From positions 1-17,776 of the forward strand of contig CAADWS010000082.1 of assembly GCA_900752815.1 (NCBI GenBank): DNA of 17,776 nucleotides. The letters are read 5' to 3'. This DNA is from Bacteroidaceae bacterium. Lineage in GTDB: Bacteria; Bacteroidota; Bacteroidia; Bacteroidales; Bacteroidaceae. Under the pieces are notes generated by a model. It had not been told where the DNA came from and ran no database searches. It saw only the letters and a program-made list of their open reading frames with translations. A program made the position numbers and the translations under genes. Shown one piece after another: positions 1 to 8,564 of the stretch (position 1 is its first letter; each line of letters opens with the position of its first letter).

Positions 1-1
1 C

Positions 2-1735
2 TCTTTCCCGACCGAAGAAGTGCTGACGCTGAAACGGGGAGCTCAGGTCATGTTCGTCAAGAACGACATGGAAAAACGCTACTTCAACGGCACACTGGGA
101 GAAGTAGTAGGCATCAGTGACAACCAATGCGTTGTGCGCACTGCCGACCGCCACATTGAAATCCAGCTTGAACCGGAAATCTGGCAAAACACCCATTATG
201 CACTCAACGAAAACACACGGGAAATCGAAGAAGTGGTGGAAGGAACCTTCCGTCAGTATCCCGTAAAACTGGCCTGGGCCATAACCATCCATAAAAGTCA
301 GGGCCTTACTTTCGAACACGCGATTATCGATGCCCATTCGGCTTTTGCACACGGACAGACCTATGTGGCACTCAGCCGTTGCAAAACGCTGGAGGGACTG
401 GTGCTGAGTTCACCAATTCCGCCTTCCGCCATCATACAGGACCAGGCCATCCGTCTGTTCAACGAACAAATCGAACAACAGCACATCACTCCCGACAGCA
501 TCGAGCGCCTGTGCCGGCAGCACAATCTTCACCTCATCGACGACCTCTTCGACTTCTCTCCCGTCCGTCATCATCTGCAGGCATTCATCATGCTACTGGA
601 AGAATGCTTCCGGCTGCTTTATCCGCAAACGCTGGCCCAATACAGCGCATTCATGCCCATCCTCAACGAAAAAATAATCGCGATTGCCCGGAAGTTCCAG
701 GCACAGTGCCACCAGGCGATGGAACAGGACAATGTGGTGGATGCCAATATCCCCGCGCCGCTCCTGAAAAGAATCGAAGGCGGTGCCGCCTATTTTCGCG
801 AGCAGCTCCAACCGCTGGTCAACCTTACCGACAACACCCTCTTGCCCACGGACAACAAAGAAATCAAGAAACGCACAGCTTCCCTGTTCGAACAACTCCA
901 GCAATCGCTCCACCAAAAGCAACACCTGCTGGCCCACGTGGCAGAAACTGGCTTCCACACAGCCGACTACCAGAAACAAAGGACACTTGTTTCCGCCGGC
1001 CTGACAGCATCGGAGACCAAGGAAAGCAAGAAAGCCGGCAAAGACAATTCCCCGTCTGCCCGCCAGCGTGAAAAACTGACAGTGCCGGCCGAAATCAGGC
1101 ACCCGGAACTCTACAACGCCCTGCACCAATGGCGAACCCAGCGGGCCGCAAAGGAGCAGGTGCCCGCCTACCTCATCATGCAAAACAAAGCGCTGATTGG
1201 CATTGCCAACCTGCAACCACGAAACGCGGAAATGCTGAAAGCCGTGCCTTACTTTGGCAACAAAGGATTGGAAAAATACGGAGAAGAGATCCTGGAAATC
1301 GTCCACGCCCATCTAAGTGAAGAACAGTTGGCAGCCAGCGAGACTGCAACACTTCCTTCCCTGTTTCCCCATATGCCGGACCAGCCCGAAGAACCCGAAA
1401 CCGGCAAGACCAAACGCCTTTCCAAAGAAAAGTCCATGCACCTGACCTGCGACCTGCTCCGCAAAGGCCACAGCGTTGAAGAAATCAGCGCCCTGCGCCA
1501 ATACAGTCCGTCGACCATCTGGAAGCATCTCCTTGAAAGCATAGAGAAGGGCGACCTCGATATTCAGGAAGTTGTCACCCCACAAAAAGTCGAGGACATC
1601 CGGCGCATCATCACGTCAGAAGCATGGGACCCGCTGCTCGGTCTGACCGAACTCCGCAATCGCCTCGCACCGGAATACTCCTTTGAAGAAATCAGAGCCG
1701 TCATGGCACAGATGAGACGAAACGGCTCCACATAA
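2..1735 (+). CDS. PIF1-like DNA helicase, C-terminal part with HRDC and HTH_40 domains (5' end outside window)
   Basis: The frame is open from the left edge, so the gene starts upstream of the window; the visible part is 577 codons. It contains the end of a superfamily 1B helicase core: TIHKSQGLTF (visible residues about 95-104) and TYVALSR (about 120-126) match the last conserved motifs of PIF1/RecD-type helicases, which couple ATP hydrolysis to DNA unwinding. A linker of about 240 residues follows, then an HRDC domain (about 368-438, PELYNALHQWR to EILEIVHAHL), which in RecQ-type helicases binds nucleic acid. The tail (about 477-571) has the pattern of the HTH_40 domain found at the end of many Bacteroidetes helicases. 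The Walker A and B motifs lie outside the window and cannot be checked. The gene converges on the permease operon, with a hairpin between them. The family call is firm; its cellular role (replication or repair) is inferred from the family. Confidence 0.88.
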   Translation, partial: SFPTEEVLTLKRGAQVMFVKNDMEKRYFNGTLGEVVGISDNQCVVRTADRHIEIQLEPEIWQNTHYALNENTREIEEVVEGTFRQYPVKLAWAITIHKSQGLTFEHAIIDAHSAFAHGQTYVALSRCKTLEGLVLSSPIPPSAIIQDQAIRLFNEQIEQQHITPDSIERLCRQHNLHLIDDLFDFSPVRHHLQAFIMLLEECFRLLYPQTLAQYSAFMPILNEKIIAIARKFQAQCHQAMEQDNVVDANIPAPLLKRIEGGAAYFREQLQPLVNLTDNTLLPTDNKEIKKRTASLFEQLQQSLHQKQHLLAHVAETGFHTADYQKQRTLVSAGLTASETKESKKAGKDNSPSARQREKLTVPAEIRHPELYNALHQWRTQRAAKEQVPAYLIMQNKALIGIANLQPRNAEMLKAVPYFGNKGLEKYGEEILEIVHAHLSEEQLAASETATLPSLFPHMPDQPEEPETGKTKRLSKEKSMHLTCDLLRKGHSVEEISALRQYSPSTIWKHLLESIEKGDLDIQEVVTPQKVEDIRRIITSEAWDPLLGLTELRNRLAPEYSFEEIRAVMAQMRRNGST

Positions 1736-1852
1736 ATCCCGTTTCGGAACCTCCTCCTCCCCCAATCGGCTCCATGCGGCAGGCCCCGTCTTTTGTCTGT
1801 TCACCGCTGCCTTTTTGCGTCACAAACAAGGCCGGAAACAAAAGTACCGACA

Positions 1853-1902
1853 GAAAAATCTAAAGTACTGACAGTTTTTTCTGTCAGTACTTTAGATTTT
1901 TC
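1853..1902. terminator. Perfect 22-bp inverted repeat, probable bidirectional terminator built from the 21-nt repeat
   Basis: The left arm (1853-1874) and right arm (1881-1902) are exact reverse complements, separated by a loop of six T. Each arm ends at its base in GAAAAATC or GATTTTTC, so either strand's transcript ends in a stem followed by U-rich sequence. It lies between two convergent genes (stops at 1735 and 1941). The arms are not generic: they carry TAAAGTACTGACAG, the core of the 21-nt repeat seen at 11111-11207 and 17668-17701. A further unit, AAAGTACCGACAG, begins at 1841. Confidence 0.75.
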
Positions 1903-1940
1903 AAAACTACCAAGTGAAAATTACCCTCCACACAGAGGCC

Positions 1941-4268
1941 TCACTCACGCTTGATGACCTCCGCCGGATTCTCGCTGGCTGCCCGCCACACGCTGCGCCA
2001 GATGCACAGCACGATGAGAATTCCAAGTCCCAGAAAGATAACGGCATACAGCCAACAGGGCCATGCCATACGCTCCACATAGCGCTCCATCCAACGCCAC
2101 ATGACGATGCTCCCCAACGGAAATGCCACAAGACAAGCCAAGAGAAGCAAAGCGAAATAGTGCTTCAGGAATAAGCAGAAGATGCTGCCGGCCGTAGCGC
2201 CATTGACCTTACGGATGGCGATTTCCCGACGGTGGCGTTCACACGCCAGGGACACATGAGCAAAGACTCCAATCAGCGTAATCAGGACACTGACCAAGGC
2301 TACGACCGACAACAATCGCAGCATGGACCGCTCGGAATAAAGATACTTGTCATACGCTTCCCGCACGGTCACCGTTTCCCAGAAAGTCCCCGGGTCTTCT
2401 GCATGAACCACCGAATCGACAAAATGCTTCAACCGGTCTGTACGGGATTCATCAAAACGTACCAGGATGCTCGTCCCCAACTGAACCGGACCTTTGTCCC
2501 CGAAGAAGATGACCGGCTCCACCGGAACCGTCGGAGCAGACACGTGAAAATCGCGGACAACTCCCACTATGGTCCATTTATCAATTTTCTTTCCCAAAGG
2601 CTGAGCCATCCCCAAACGCCGCACTGCCGTCTCATTGACTATCACCCCCAGACTGTCCCCTTGCTCGGACAGATAATTCCCCGACAACAGCCGAAGTCCG
2701 TAGAAATCCATGAACTCCTGCCCACCGGGAATGGCTGTCATGTGTAGCGGTGGAGCATCAGCCGCCTTTCCCTCCCAGGAATCCGTAGAAATCCCGCCAG
2801 TATTTACTTGTGGAAGCAATGAAAACAGTTGCTTCACTTCAAACACGAAAGGCTGCCGCTGCAGTTCATGCACCAAATGCGCTTCCAGCGTTTTCGAACC
2901 GTGACATTTCACAGTGGCACGCCCTTCGCGTTCAAACCCAAAATCCGAATAAGTCAGATAAAGCAACTGAAGCAACAGGAACGACATGCAGAAGAGTACC
3001 AGCGCGCTGATGAAAAATTGCACGGTCAGACTCATCTGCTGAAAAGTGAACCGGCCTGAACTGACCAGAGCGGCCGGCTGTAACTGTCGGGCTGCTATGC
3101 GGCGACAATAGTATGCGATTAAGCCCCAGGCCACCAGGAGCGTCCCTGCAATCAGGAGCAAAAACCAGCCTGCCACGGGATTACGTATGCCCTCATCAAT
3201 TTCCGCCAAAGTGCAGAAGGGGCGCTCAACCAGCACCACCAGAAGCATTCCCAACAGACCGGCCCCCAACAGCACCCACAGCAGTTCGGAAAGGAACAGG
3301 CCCGCCAGTCCGCTACGGGCAGAGCCGAAAACCACACGCAAAGCCAGCTCACGCCGGCGCAAATGCATCCGCGACACCAACAAGGAAAGAAAGTTCACCA
3401 AAGCCAACACAATCAGCAACAAGCCCAGGACGGCAAACAGGCGGATATAGAACACGGAAACACGATGTTCCTTCTGAAACACGGTGTAACGGCAATCCGT
3501 CAAGGGTTCAAGACTGTAAACAGGTGTCTGGCCATCCACTCCTTTGGGTACATGGCGGAGTGCATCACGCTTACGGTTCAACTGTGTGGCAAAAGCGGAC
3601 CCGTCTGTCCCGGAACGTAAGCGCAGACAAACATAAAAATTCGATCCCCAAAAAGGGTTGTCCCGCTCGGCCGGGTCAATCCCCATCACGACAGAGAAGG
3701 GGAAATTGGTATGTGAACCCCAGTCTGGCAGAATCGCCGAAACCCGGTAAGCCTTGCCACCATAATACACCTCGCGCCCCAGGACCTTCGTCGTCCCGAA
3801 CAGCCGGCGCGCTCCGCTCTCGGTCAAAGCCACCTCGTCCGACACATTCAGAAAACTCCAACTGCCATCCAGAAGTTTCAAATCAAAAAAACGGACAAAC
3901 AAGGAATCGGTACGGATACGGCCCATGGATACCAGCTCGGCATCGTGTTCCGACCGCTTCAGAGTAATTCTCCAGAATTCGAACGCAACGGCCTCCTCTA
4001 CCTCCGGAAATGTCTGGCGCAAATCTTCAGCCAAAGAGCTATGATGCACCCAGTCAATCTGGTTGTCCTTCCAAAGGCTGGTATGCCCTAACAAAAACAT
4101 GCGGCCGGCATCACGATGAAAACTGTCATACGTCTGTTCGTAACGTACCCAAAACACCGACAAGGCAAAGCAGACAAAGCCCAACGCCAATCCGACAATG
4201 CTCAGAACGCTCTGCAACCGATATTTCATCAGGCTACGGTAAGCTATTTTAATATAATGTAAAATCAT
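1941..4268 (-). CDS. ABC transporter permease, FtsX/MacB type with two FtsX domains (permease B)
   Basis: This 775-aa inner-membrane protein belongs to the MacB/FtsX class, which moves substrates or lipoproteins out of the periplasmic side by mechanical transmission from a partner ATPase. The first membrane segment is at about residues 20-41. A large extracytoplasmic domain runs to about residue 275. Further hydrophobic segments lie near 275-300, 320-345, 368-390 and 412-435, then a second periplasmic domain, then segments near 650-675, 705-725 and 740-765. The FtsX signature appears twice, as RRRELALRVVFGSAR and RREIAIRKVNGATAG, and the protein ends in the family tail NPAEVIKRE. There is no nucleotide-binding domain, so a separate ATPase is needed. 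It is the last gene of the operon, 110 bp after permease A, to which it is clearly paralogous along its length. The substrate cannot be told from sequence. Confidence 0.9.
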   Translation of the reverse strand: MILHYIKIAYRSLMKYRLQSVLSIVGLALGFVCFALSVFWVRYEQTYDSFHRDAGRMFLLGHTSLWKDNQIDWVHHSSLAEDLRQTFPEVEEAVAFEFWRITLKRSEHDAELVSMGRIRTDSLFVRFFDLKLLDGSWSFLNVSDEVALTESGARRLFGTTKVLGREVYYGGKAYRVSAILPDWGSHTNFPFSVVMGIDPAERDNPFWGSNFYVCLRLRSGTDGSAFATQLNRKRDALRHVPKGVDGQTPVYSLEPLTDCRYTVFQKEHRVSVFYIRLFAVLGLLLIVLALVNFLSLLVSRMHLRRRELALRVVFGSARSGLAGLFLSELLWVLLGAGLLGMLLVVLVERPFCTLAEIDEGIRNPVAGWFLLLIAGTLLVAWGLIAYYCRRIAARQLQPAALVSSGRFTFQQMSLTVQFFISALVLFCMSFLLLQLLYLTYSDFGFEREGRATVKCHGSKTLEAHLVHELQRQPFVFEVKQLFSLLPQVNTGGISTDSWEGKAADAPPLHMTAIPGGQEFMDFYGLRLLSGNYLSEQGDSLGVIVNETAVRRLGMAQPLGKKIDKWTIVGVVRDFHVSAPTVPVEPVIFFGDKGPVQLGTSILVRFDESRTDRLKHFVDSVVHAEDPGTFWETVTVREAYDKYLYSERSMLRLLSVVALVSVLITLIGVFAHVSLACERHRREIAIRKVNGATAGSIFCLFLKHYFALLLLACLVAFPLGSIVMWRWMERYVERMAWPCWLYAVIFLGLGILIVLCIWRSVWRAASENPAEVIKRE

Positions 4269-4340
4269 CGTTGTTTTCTATTTAATATCCATTTAGAATC
4301 CTGTTTATAACAAATCGGATTTTGTCTTGAACAACAAGAG

Positions 4341-4358
4341 CGAATCAAGACTGATTCG
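4341..4358 (-). other. Hairpin in the gap between the two permease genes
   Basis: CGAATCA and TGATTCG form a perfect 7-bp stem with a 4-nt loop in the 110-bp gap between permease A and permease B. On the transcribed (-) strand it is followed by CTCTTGTTGTTC, which is only moderately U-rich. It may be a partial terminator or an RNA-processing site that lowers expression of the last gene, or it may have no function. No convincing promoter was found in the gap. Confidence 0.3.
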
Positions 4359-4378
4359 TGCTTATTTTATCGCCATCC

Positions 4379-6691
4379 TCATTCGTTCTTGATCACCTCG
4401 GCGGGATTTTCACGGGCTGCACGCCATACGCTGCGCCCGATGCAACCCATAATAACAATCCAGACAAGCAGGAAGATGCCGGCATAAAGTGCCCACGACA
4501 AACCAACACGAAGCACATATTGTTCCAACCAGCGCTGCATGACAATCGTACCCAACGGAAAGGCAAAAGCCGAAGCAGCCAGAAGCAACAGAAAATATTC
4601 CTTCAGGAAAGAACGGACAATCAGCCCGGCCGTTGCTCCGTTCACCTTGCGGATAGCAATTTCCTTACGGCGGTGCTCACAAGCCAGAACAACATGCGCA
4701 TACACACCAAACAGCGCAATCAGCACACAGACGCCCGCCATCACGCCCAACAGGCGCATCAGCATACGTTCGGAAGCCAAATAAGTGTCGTAAACTTCTG
4801 TCGCTATATCCAGTCTGGCATAAGTTTTTCGCTCATGGAACCACGATGCAACAAAACGTTTTAATTCTTCGGTATAACGCTCATCATAATGGATTAAAAC
4901 TTTATCTTTGGAATAAGAACTATCTTCCTGCCGTACAATCCGCAACTCAGTTGGTTTTACGGGTACGGTGGGAGCCTTCGTATAAAGATCGGGAACAATG
5001 CCGACAATGGTATAACCGCCAAATGACTGTCCGACAAGATCCGGCCCGCCCAATTCATGTGCGGCGGACTCGGTCAGTAAACATTGTTTCTCATCGTCCG
5101 ACTGCAAACTATCCTTTAATGGAATATTATAAAAACGCAGGAAAGGTTCATCTACGACAAACGAGTTGAATGTGACACTCTTTCCTTGACCATCCATTTG
5201 AGTAGATGTACCATAACTGGATTGAGGAAGCAAAGTACTGACACTCACACAGGCTTCCCGAATATAGGGCTGCGCACGCAAATCGTGCAGAAAATTACCG
5301 ATAAACTCTTCCGGAACTTGTATCGTAGCACGTTCGCTACGTTCAAAACCGATATCCGTAGTCTGACTCAGATAAGTCAGCTGACGGAACAATACGGCAA
5401 AACAAAAGAGCACCAGTAGCGAAACCAGCAACTGGAAAGCCATGCTCACCCGCCCGAAACTCATCCGCCAACCGGCCGGAACCTTACGGCTCTGCAAGGC
5501 TAAGGTCAGCGACCTGTGACTATAATAACCGATTATCGTTCCAGCTACAAGCAAGGAACAAAGCAGCACCCCGAAAAAGTAGACCAGGGCCTCGGGCAGC
5601 CAGGCTGTCTTTACGTAAGAGATTTCCAGAAACAGCTTTTCGGCCCATTCCATGAGCAGAAAACTGATAAAACCGCCGCCCGAAAGCACCAGCATCAGTT
5701 CGGTTGCGAATAAGGCAAACAGACCCCGGCGCGACGAACCGTTGATCAGACGCAGTGCCAGTTCTTTCGAACGGTTCATCATCTGATTCACCAGTAAAGA
5801 AAAATAATTTGCCAGCGCAATCACCATAACCAGCACGCCAATCCACACGAACATACGGATATAGGTCTGCCGGATCTGAGCTTCATCCTTAAAAAGAAGT
5901 TCATAGCTTTCCGCAATCGGACAAAAGTTCAGATGCTCCGCTGAGAACATGACGAGCCGAACATCATACTCCAACGTTTTTCGCACAGGCTCTTCCGAAT
6001 CAGCCGCCCGTAATTTACGGGTGAAATCCGCTATATCGGCATCCTGGCGCAACCGAAAACAAACCATAAAGATATCTGCCTTCCAATCCGTCCTCCGATA
6101 GGGTTCTATACCAATAAGCGATTCATAAGGAATGCTGGAATGTCCTTTCCATTCCGATACGAGAGCAGTAACCGTTTTTTCTTCGCCATTGCGCAGGTCC
6201 AATGTGCGTCCCAATACCTGATCCGTACCGAAAAGCCGGCGGGCAGCCGTCGGAGTCAAGGCTATTTCCCGGTCGGAATTCAGAAAACTTCGGCTACCGG
6301 CCAGAATGCGCACGTCGAAGAGGTTCAGAAAAGCCGTATCAACAGAAATAGCCTTTAGATGTCCCGAAGATCCATCCTTTTTATAATAAACAGCCTGTGG
6401 AAAAAAAGCCGTTGCTGCTTCCACTTCCGGAAACTGCTCTTTCATGGTGGCAGCAAAAGGATAAGGAGCAATATGATTCTCCAAATTACCTCTAATAGAA
6501 TTCTTCTGATACATCATATAAATGCGGTCGGCGTCCGGATGGAAACTGTCAAAGGACCGTTCATAACGGAGCCAGATCAATGAGCAGGCAAAACAGACAA
6601 AGCCCACGGCCAGTCCAATGACACTCAGAACACTCTGCACCCGATGCTTCATCAGGTTGCGGAAAGCCATTTTAAGATAATGTAAAATCAT
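4379..6691 (-). CDS. ABC transporter permease, FtsX/MacB type with two FtsX domains (permease A)
   Basis: This 770-aa permease has the same architecture as its downstream neighbour: an N-terminal membrane segment (about 20-41), a periplasmic MacB-type domain, three central membrane segments, a fourth before the second periplasmic domain, and three C-terminal segments. The FtsX signatures are NRSKELALRLINGSSRRG in the first half and RRKEIAIRKVNGATAG in the second, and the tail is NPAEVIKNE. The first 50 residues match permease B at most positions (MILHY, LMK, QSVLS, GFVCFA, RYE, DSFH), indicating tandem duplication. The start ATG at 6691 is supported by the matching start of permease B and the 32-bp gap after the adaptor gene. 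It probably forms a heterodimeric channel with permease B (inferred). ATP would have to be supplied by a protein encoded elsewhere. Confidence 0.9.
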   Translation of the reverse strand: MILHYLKMAFRNLMKHRVQSVLSVIGLAVGFVCFACSLIWLRYERSFDSFHPDADRIYMMYQKNSIRGNLENHIAPYPFAATMKEQFPEVEAATAFFPQAVYYKKDGSSGHLKAISVDTAFLNLFDVRILAGSRSFLNSDREIALTPTAARRLFGTDQVLGRTLDLRNGEEKTVTALVSEWKGHSSIPYESLIGIEPYRRTDWKADIFMVCFRLRQDADIADFTRKLRAADSEEPVRKTLEYDVRLVMFSAEHLNFCPIAESYELLFKDEAQIRQTYIRMFVWIGVLVMVIALANYFSLLVNQMMNRSKELALRLINGSSRRGLFALFATELMLVLSGGGFISFLLMEWAEKLFLEISYVKTAWLPEALVYFFGVLLCSLLVAGTIIGYYSHRSLTLALQSRKVPAGWRMSFGRVSMAFQLLVSLLVLFCFAVLFRQLTYLSQTTDIGFERSERATIQVPEEFIGNFLHDLRAQPYIREACVSVSTLLPQSSYGTSTQMDGQGKSVTFNSFVVDEPFLRFYNIPLKDSLQSDDEKQCLLTESAAHELGGPDLVGQSFGGYTIVGIVPDLYTKAPTVPVKPTELRIVRQEDSSYSKDKVLIHYDERYTEELKRFVASWFHERKTYARLDIATEVYDTYLASERMLMRLLGVMAGVCVLIALFGVYAHVVLACEHRRKEIAIRKVNGATAGLIVRSFLKEYFLLLLAASAFAFPLGTIVMQRWLEQYVLRVGLSWALYAGIFLLVWIVIMGCIGRSVWRAARENPAEVIKNE

Positions 6692-6723
6692 CGTTTTTAT
6701 CGCTTAAAAATTATTTACCAAAT

Positions 6724-7971
6724 TCAGAAGACCAGTTCCTCCACATCGCCGAACTGGTCGTATCCCGTTATAATGACCCAGTCGCCGGGCTGCAATCCCT
6801 CCAGAATTTCATATTGCTCCGGATTTTGCCGACCTATGCTGACGGGCACTTTCACAGCTCGCGTCTTTTCGGCGTTAAGTTTGTAAATCCAACGGCCGCC
6901 GGTCTGTTGATAAAAATTACCCCGGGCAAGAACCAAAGCCTTCTCCGGCTGCCCCAGTTCTATCTGTACGCGGAAACTTTTTCCCAAACGGACATTGTCC
7001 GGCATCTCACCCATAAAAACAAAATCAACTTCGAAAGAACGTTCTTTGACTTCGGGAACAACATTGCTGACACGCAATGCATATTTTTTCCCCTGATAGG
7101 ATATCGTAGCCGGAAGACCGGTTGTAATGCGATCAACATAGTATTCGTTCAACGATGCGTGCACTTTGAATCGGTCGGTCACTTTGATGGCTGCAATTTG
7201 CTGCCCGACTCCTACCTGCTGTCCGAGGGTTACACTGACAAAACTTAATTGTCCGTCGGCTGGTGCACGTACCACCAAATCCTCCATACGCTGCAAACTG
7301 CGCTCCAGCGCCTTTTGCCCACGGGCACGGTCGGTACTCAACAAATCCCGGCGGATAACATTCATCGCCGAATCGCTGCGTAAGCTCTCAAGCTGCAACC
7401 GGGTGGACTGCATCTTATAGTGATATTCGTCCTCTGCCACCTCCAGCTGCGCCTTACTGCGAATGCCCATATCATACTCCTCCTTTTCCAGTGCATAACT
7501 CTTACGGATTTTCTTCAAGTCATACTCTGCATTCAGCGTTTGCTGTTTCAGAGTCAGACTTTTCTGCTCCATTTCCAGTTCCTGCTCGCGGTAAGTCATA
7601 CACTGCTTCTCCCATTCATTACGCTGGTCTTCTATGTCGTACATCAGTGTTGCATTGGTCAGGACCAGAATCGTATCGCCCTTTTTCATTTGCCGTCCGT
7701 CCTCGGCCACAATACGTTCCACGTTACCCCCTTCACGTGCGTTCACCATCAGGGTCATGATCGGCTGTACCACGCCTTCCACATCCACATACTCCAGAAA
7801 ATCGGCTTCAACAGCCTGCGCTGTCTGTAGCTCGTCGAGCTGCACACGTAAGCGGCGCGGCCCAGCAGTCTGAATGAGTACATATGCCAACAAGCCCACC
7901 AGCGCAACGCCTCCCGCCAATGCGTAACGATAACGCACGAACCAAGGTTTCTTTTTTAGTTGTATATCCAT
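6724..7971 (-). CDS. Periplasmic adaptor (membrane-fusion) protein of the HlyD/MacA class
   Basis: This 415-aa adaptor bridges an inner-membrane transporter and an outer-membrane channel. After a basic N-terminus there is one membrane anchor (about residues 18-36). Next come the first half of a lipoyl-like domain (about 73-107), a long charged alpha-helical hairpin (about 112-232, rich in E, Q, K and L), the second lipoyl half (VVRAPADGQLSFVSVTLGQ, about 233-251) and a beta-barrel and membrane-proximal region to the end. I chose the ATG at 7971 over one 13 codons upstream because ACAGGAAA lies just before it and MDIQLKKKPW is a normal adaptor start. It is the first gene of the operon with the two permeases. 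Family placement is firm; substrate unknown. Confidence 0.88.
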   Translation of the reverse strand: MDIQLKKKPWFVRYRYALAGGVALVGLLAYVLIQTAGPRRLRVQLDELQTAQAVEADFLEYVDVEGVVQPIMTLMVNAREGGNVERIVAEDGRQMKKGDTILVLTNATLMYDIEDQRNEWEKQCMTYREQELEMEQKSLTLKQQTLNAEYDLKKIRKSYALEKEEYDMGIRSKAQLEVAEDEYHYKMQSTRLQLESLRSDSAMNVIRRDLLSTDRARGQKALERSLQRMEDLVVRAPADGQLSFVSVTLGQQVGVGQQIAAIKVTDRFKVHASLNEYYVDRITTGLPATISYQGKKYALRVSNVVPEVKERSFEVDFVFMGEMPDNVRLGKSFRVQIELGQPEKALVLARGNFYQQTGGRWIYKLNAEKTRAVKVPVSIGRQNPEQYEILEGLQPGDWVIITGYDQFGDVEELVF

Positions 7972-8088
7972 ATTTTCCTGTATAGTTTTAATTTTTATCC
8001 CCAGCCTCATTTCCCGGCATAGCCTTCATCGGAACAGCCCGCCCTTATTCAAAACAGGCCGCAACCTTCAAACTTGCCCCAAAGAAAG

Positions 8089-8100
8089 GCGGACTGCCGC
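8089..8100 (-). other. Small GC stem-loop in the expected 5' leader of the export operon
   Basis: GCGG-ACTG-CCGC can be extended by three A-T pairs across a one-base bulge, and it is followed on the - strand by a T-rich run. If transcription starts near 8120, this hairpin sits about 20-30 nt into a 150-nt leader, where it could act as an attenuator. The stem is short and the assignment is weak. Confidence 0.22.
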
Positions 8101-8129
8101 TTTTTCCTTCCGCATCATACCGTTTTTCT

Positions 8130-8145
8130 CTCAAAAAGTATGCCA
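8130..8145 (-). promoter_or_regulatory. Probable sigma-54 (RpoN) promoter of the export operon
   Basis: On the - strand the sequence reads TGGCATACTTTTTGAG. Against the sigma-54 consensus TGGCAC-N5-TTGC it has the full TGGCA element and the correct 10-nt gap between the GG and the -12 position, where it has GA instead of GC. Transcription would start near 8120, giving a leader of about 150 nt before the adaptor start at 7971. The call is strengthened by the dyads at the correct upstream distance and by the absence of a standard TTTG/TAnnTTTG promoter on this strand in the gap. Confidence 0.55.
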
Positions 8146-8198
8146 CAAGCACAAGCTATTATTAATCAGGAAAATAAGAATTATCTACGACCTATGAA

Positions 8199-8236
8199 AA
8201 TGTGCAGAACCGCACATTCCACGTGCGATTACGCAC
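8199..8236. promoter_or_regulatory. Two tandem dyads GTGC-N6-GCAC, probable activator (NtrC-type) binding site
   Basis: Dyad 1 (8199-8218) is AATGTGC-AGAACC-GCACATT with perfect 7-bp arms. Dyad 2 (8223-8236) is GTGCG-ATTA-CGCAC with perfect 5-bp arms. Both reduce to GTGC-N6-GCAC and their centres are 21 bp apart, two helical turns, so two dimers would bind the same DNA face. They lie about 90 and 110 bp upstream of the start point predicted from the sigma-54 promoter, a normal position for a bacterial enhancer-binding protein. No regulator gene is in the window. Confidence 0.55.
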
Positions 8237-8525
8237 AGCATTTACCCATAGGGCCCAGTCTGTTCATTTCACTCCTGCTGTCCCCATCTCCTTCACTATA
8301 CATATAAATAAAACCCACTGGACGAAAAGAAAGAAAACCGCTTGTTTCGTTTTCTTGCGCAACCCTACTCCAGATGCCGCCCGGCTGCATCACATTTTCA
8401 AAAGGATTCGCACCTCCGGTACGGCCCGAATCCAACCCGCCCTTCCTTCTGCGCAAAAAACAAATACTTGCTCTTTGCACCGAAAATTACTCCGCAACAT
8501 TTCCAATAAAAAAACTTCCGGTCCA

Positions 8526-8564
8526 GCACCAATAATGGTGCACTAAAGTCCCCTGCGAAGGGAC
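8526..8564 (-). terminator. Possible terminator region downstream of the DUF3256 gene
   Basis: Two adjacent inverted repeats occur here: GCACCA-ATAA-TGGTGC (8526-8541) and GTCCC-N7-GGGAC (8548-8564). On the - strand the second stem is followed by TTTAG only, so a classic U-run is lacking. They lie about 120 nt past the DUF3256 stop. Weak as an intrinsic terminator. Confidence 0.3.

Noticed and set aside
3113..3967. Long open frame (284 codons) opposite permease B.
   Set aside because: It is antisense to a well-supported membrane protein gene and its translation is low-complexity, rich in R, P, S and T, as expected from a shadow frame.
5232..5243. AAAGTACTGACA, a 12-nt match to the 21-nt repeat core inside permease A.
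   Set aside because: It is a single copy without the T-run or neighbouring units, and it encodes normal residues (VSTLL) of the permease; probably chance.
7972..8010. Upstream start of the adaptor adding MRLGIKIKTIQEN.
   Set aside because: The internal ATG at 7971 has ACAGGAAA just before it and gives a usual adaptor N-terminus.
8331..8356. Inverted repeat AAGAAAAC / GTTTTCTT with a 10-nt loop.
   Set aside because: The stem is almost all A-T and has no T-run or nearby gene end; not convincing as a terminator or operator.
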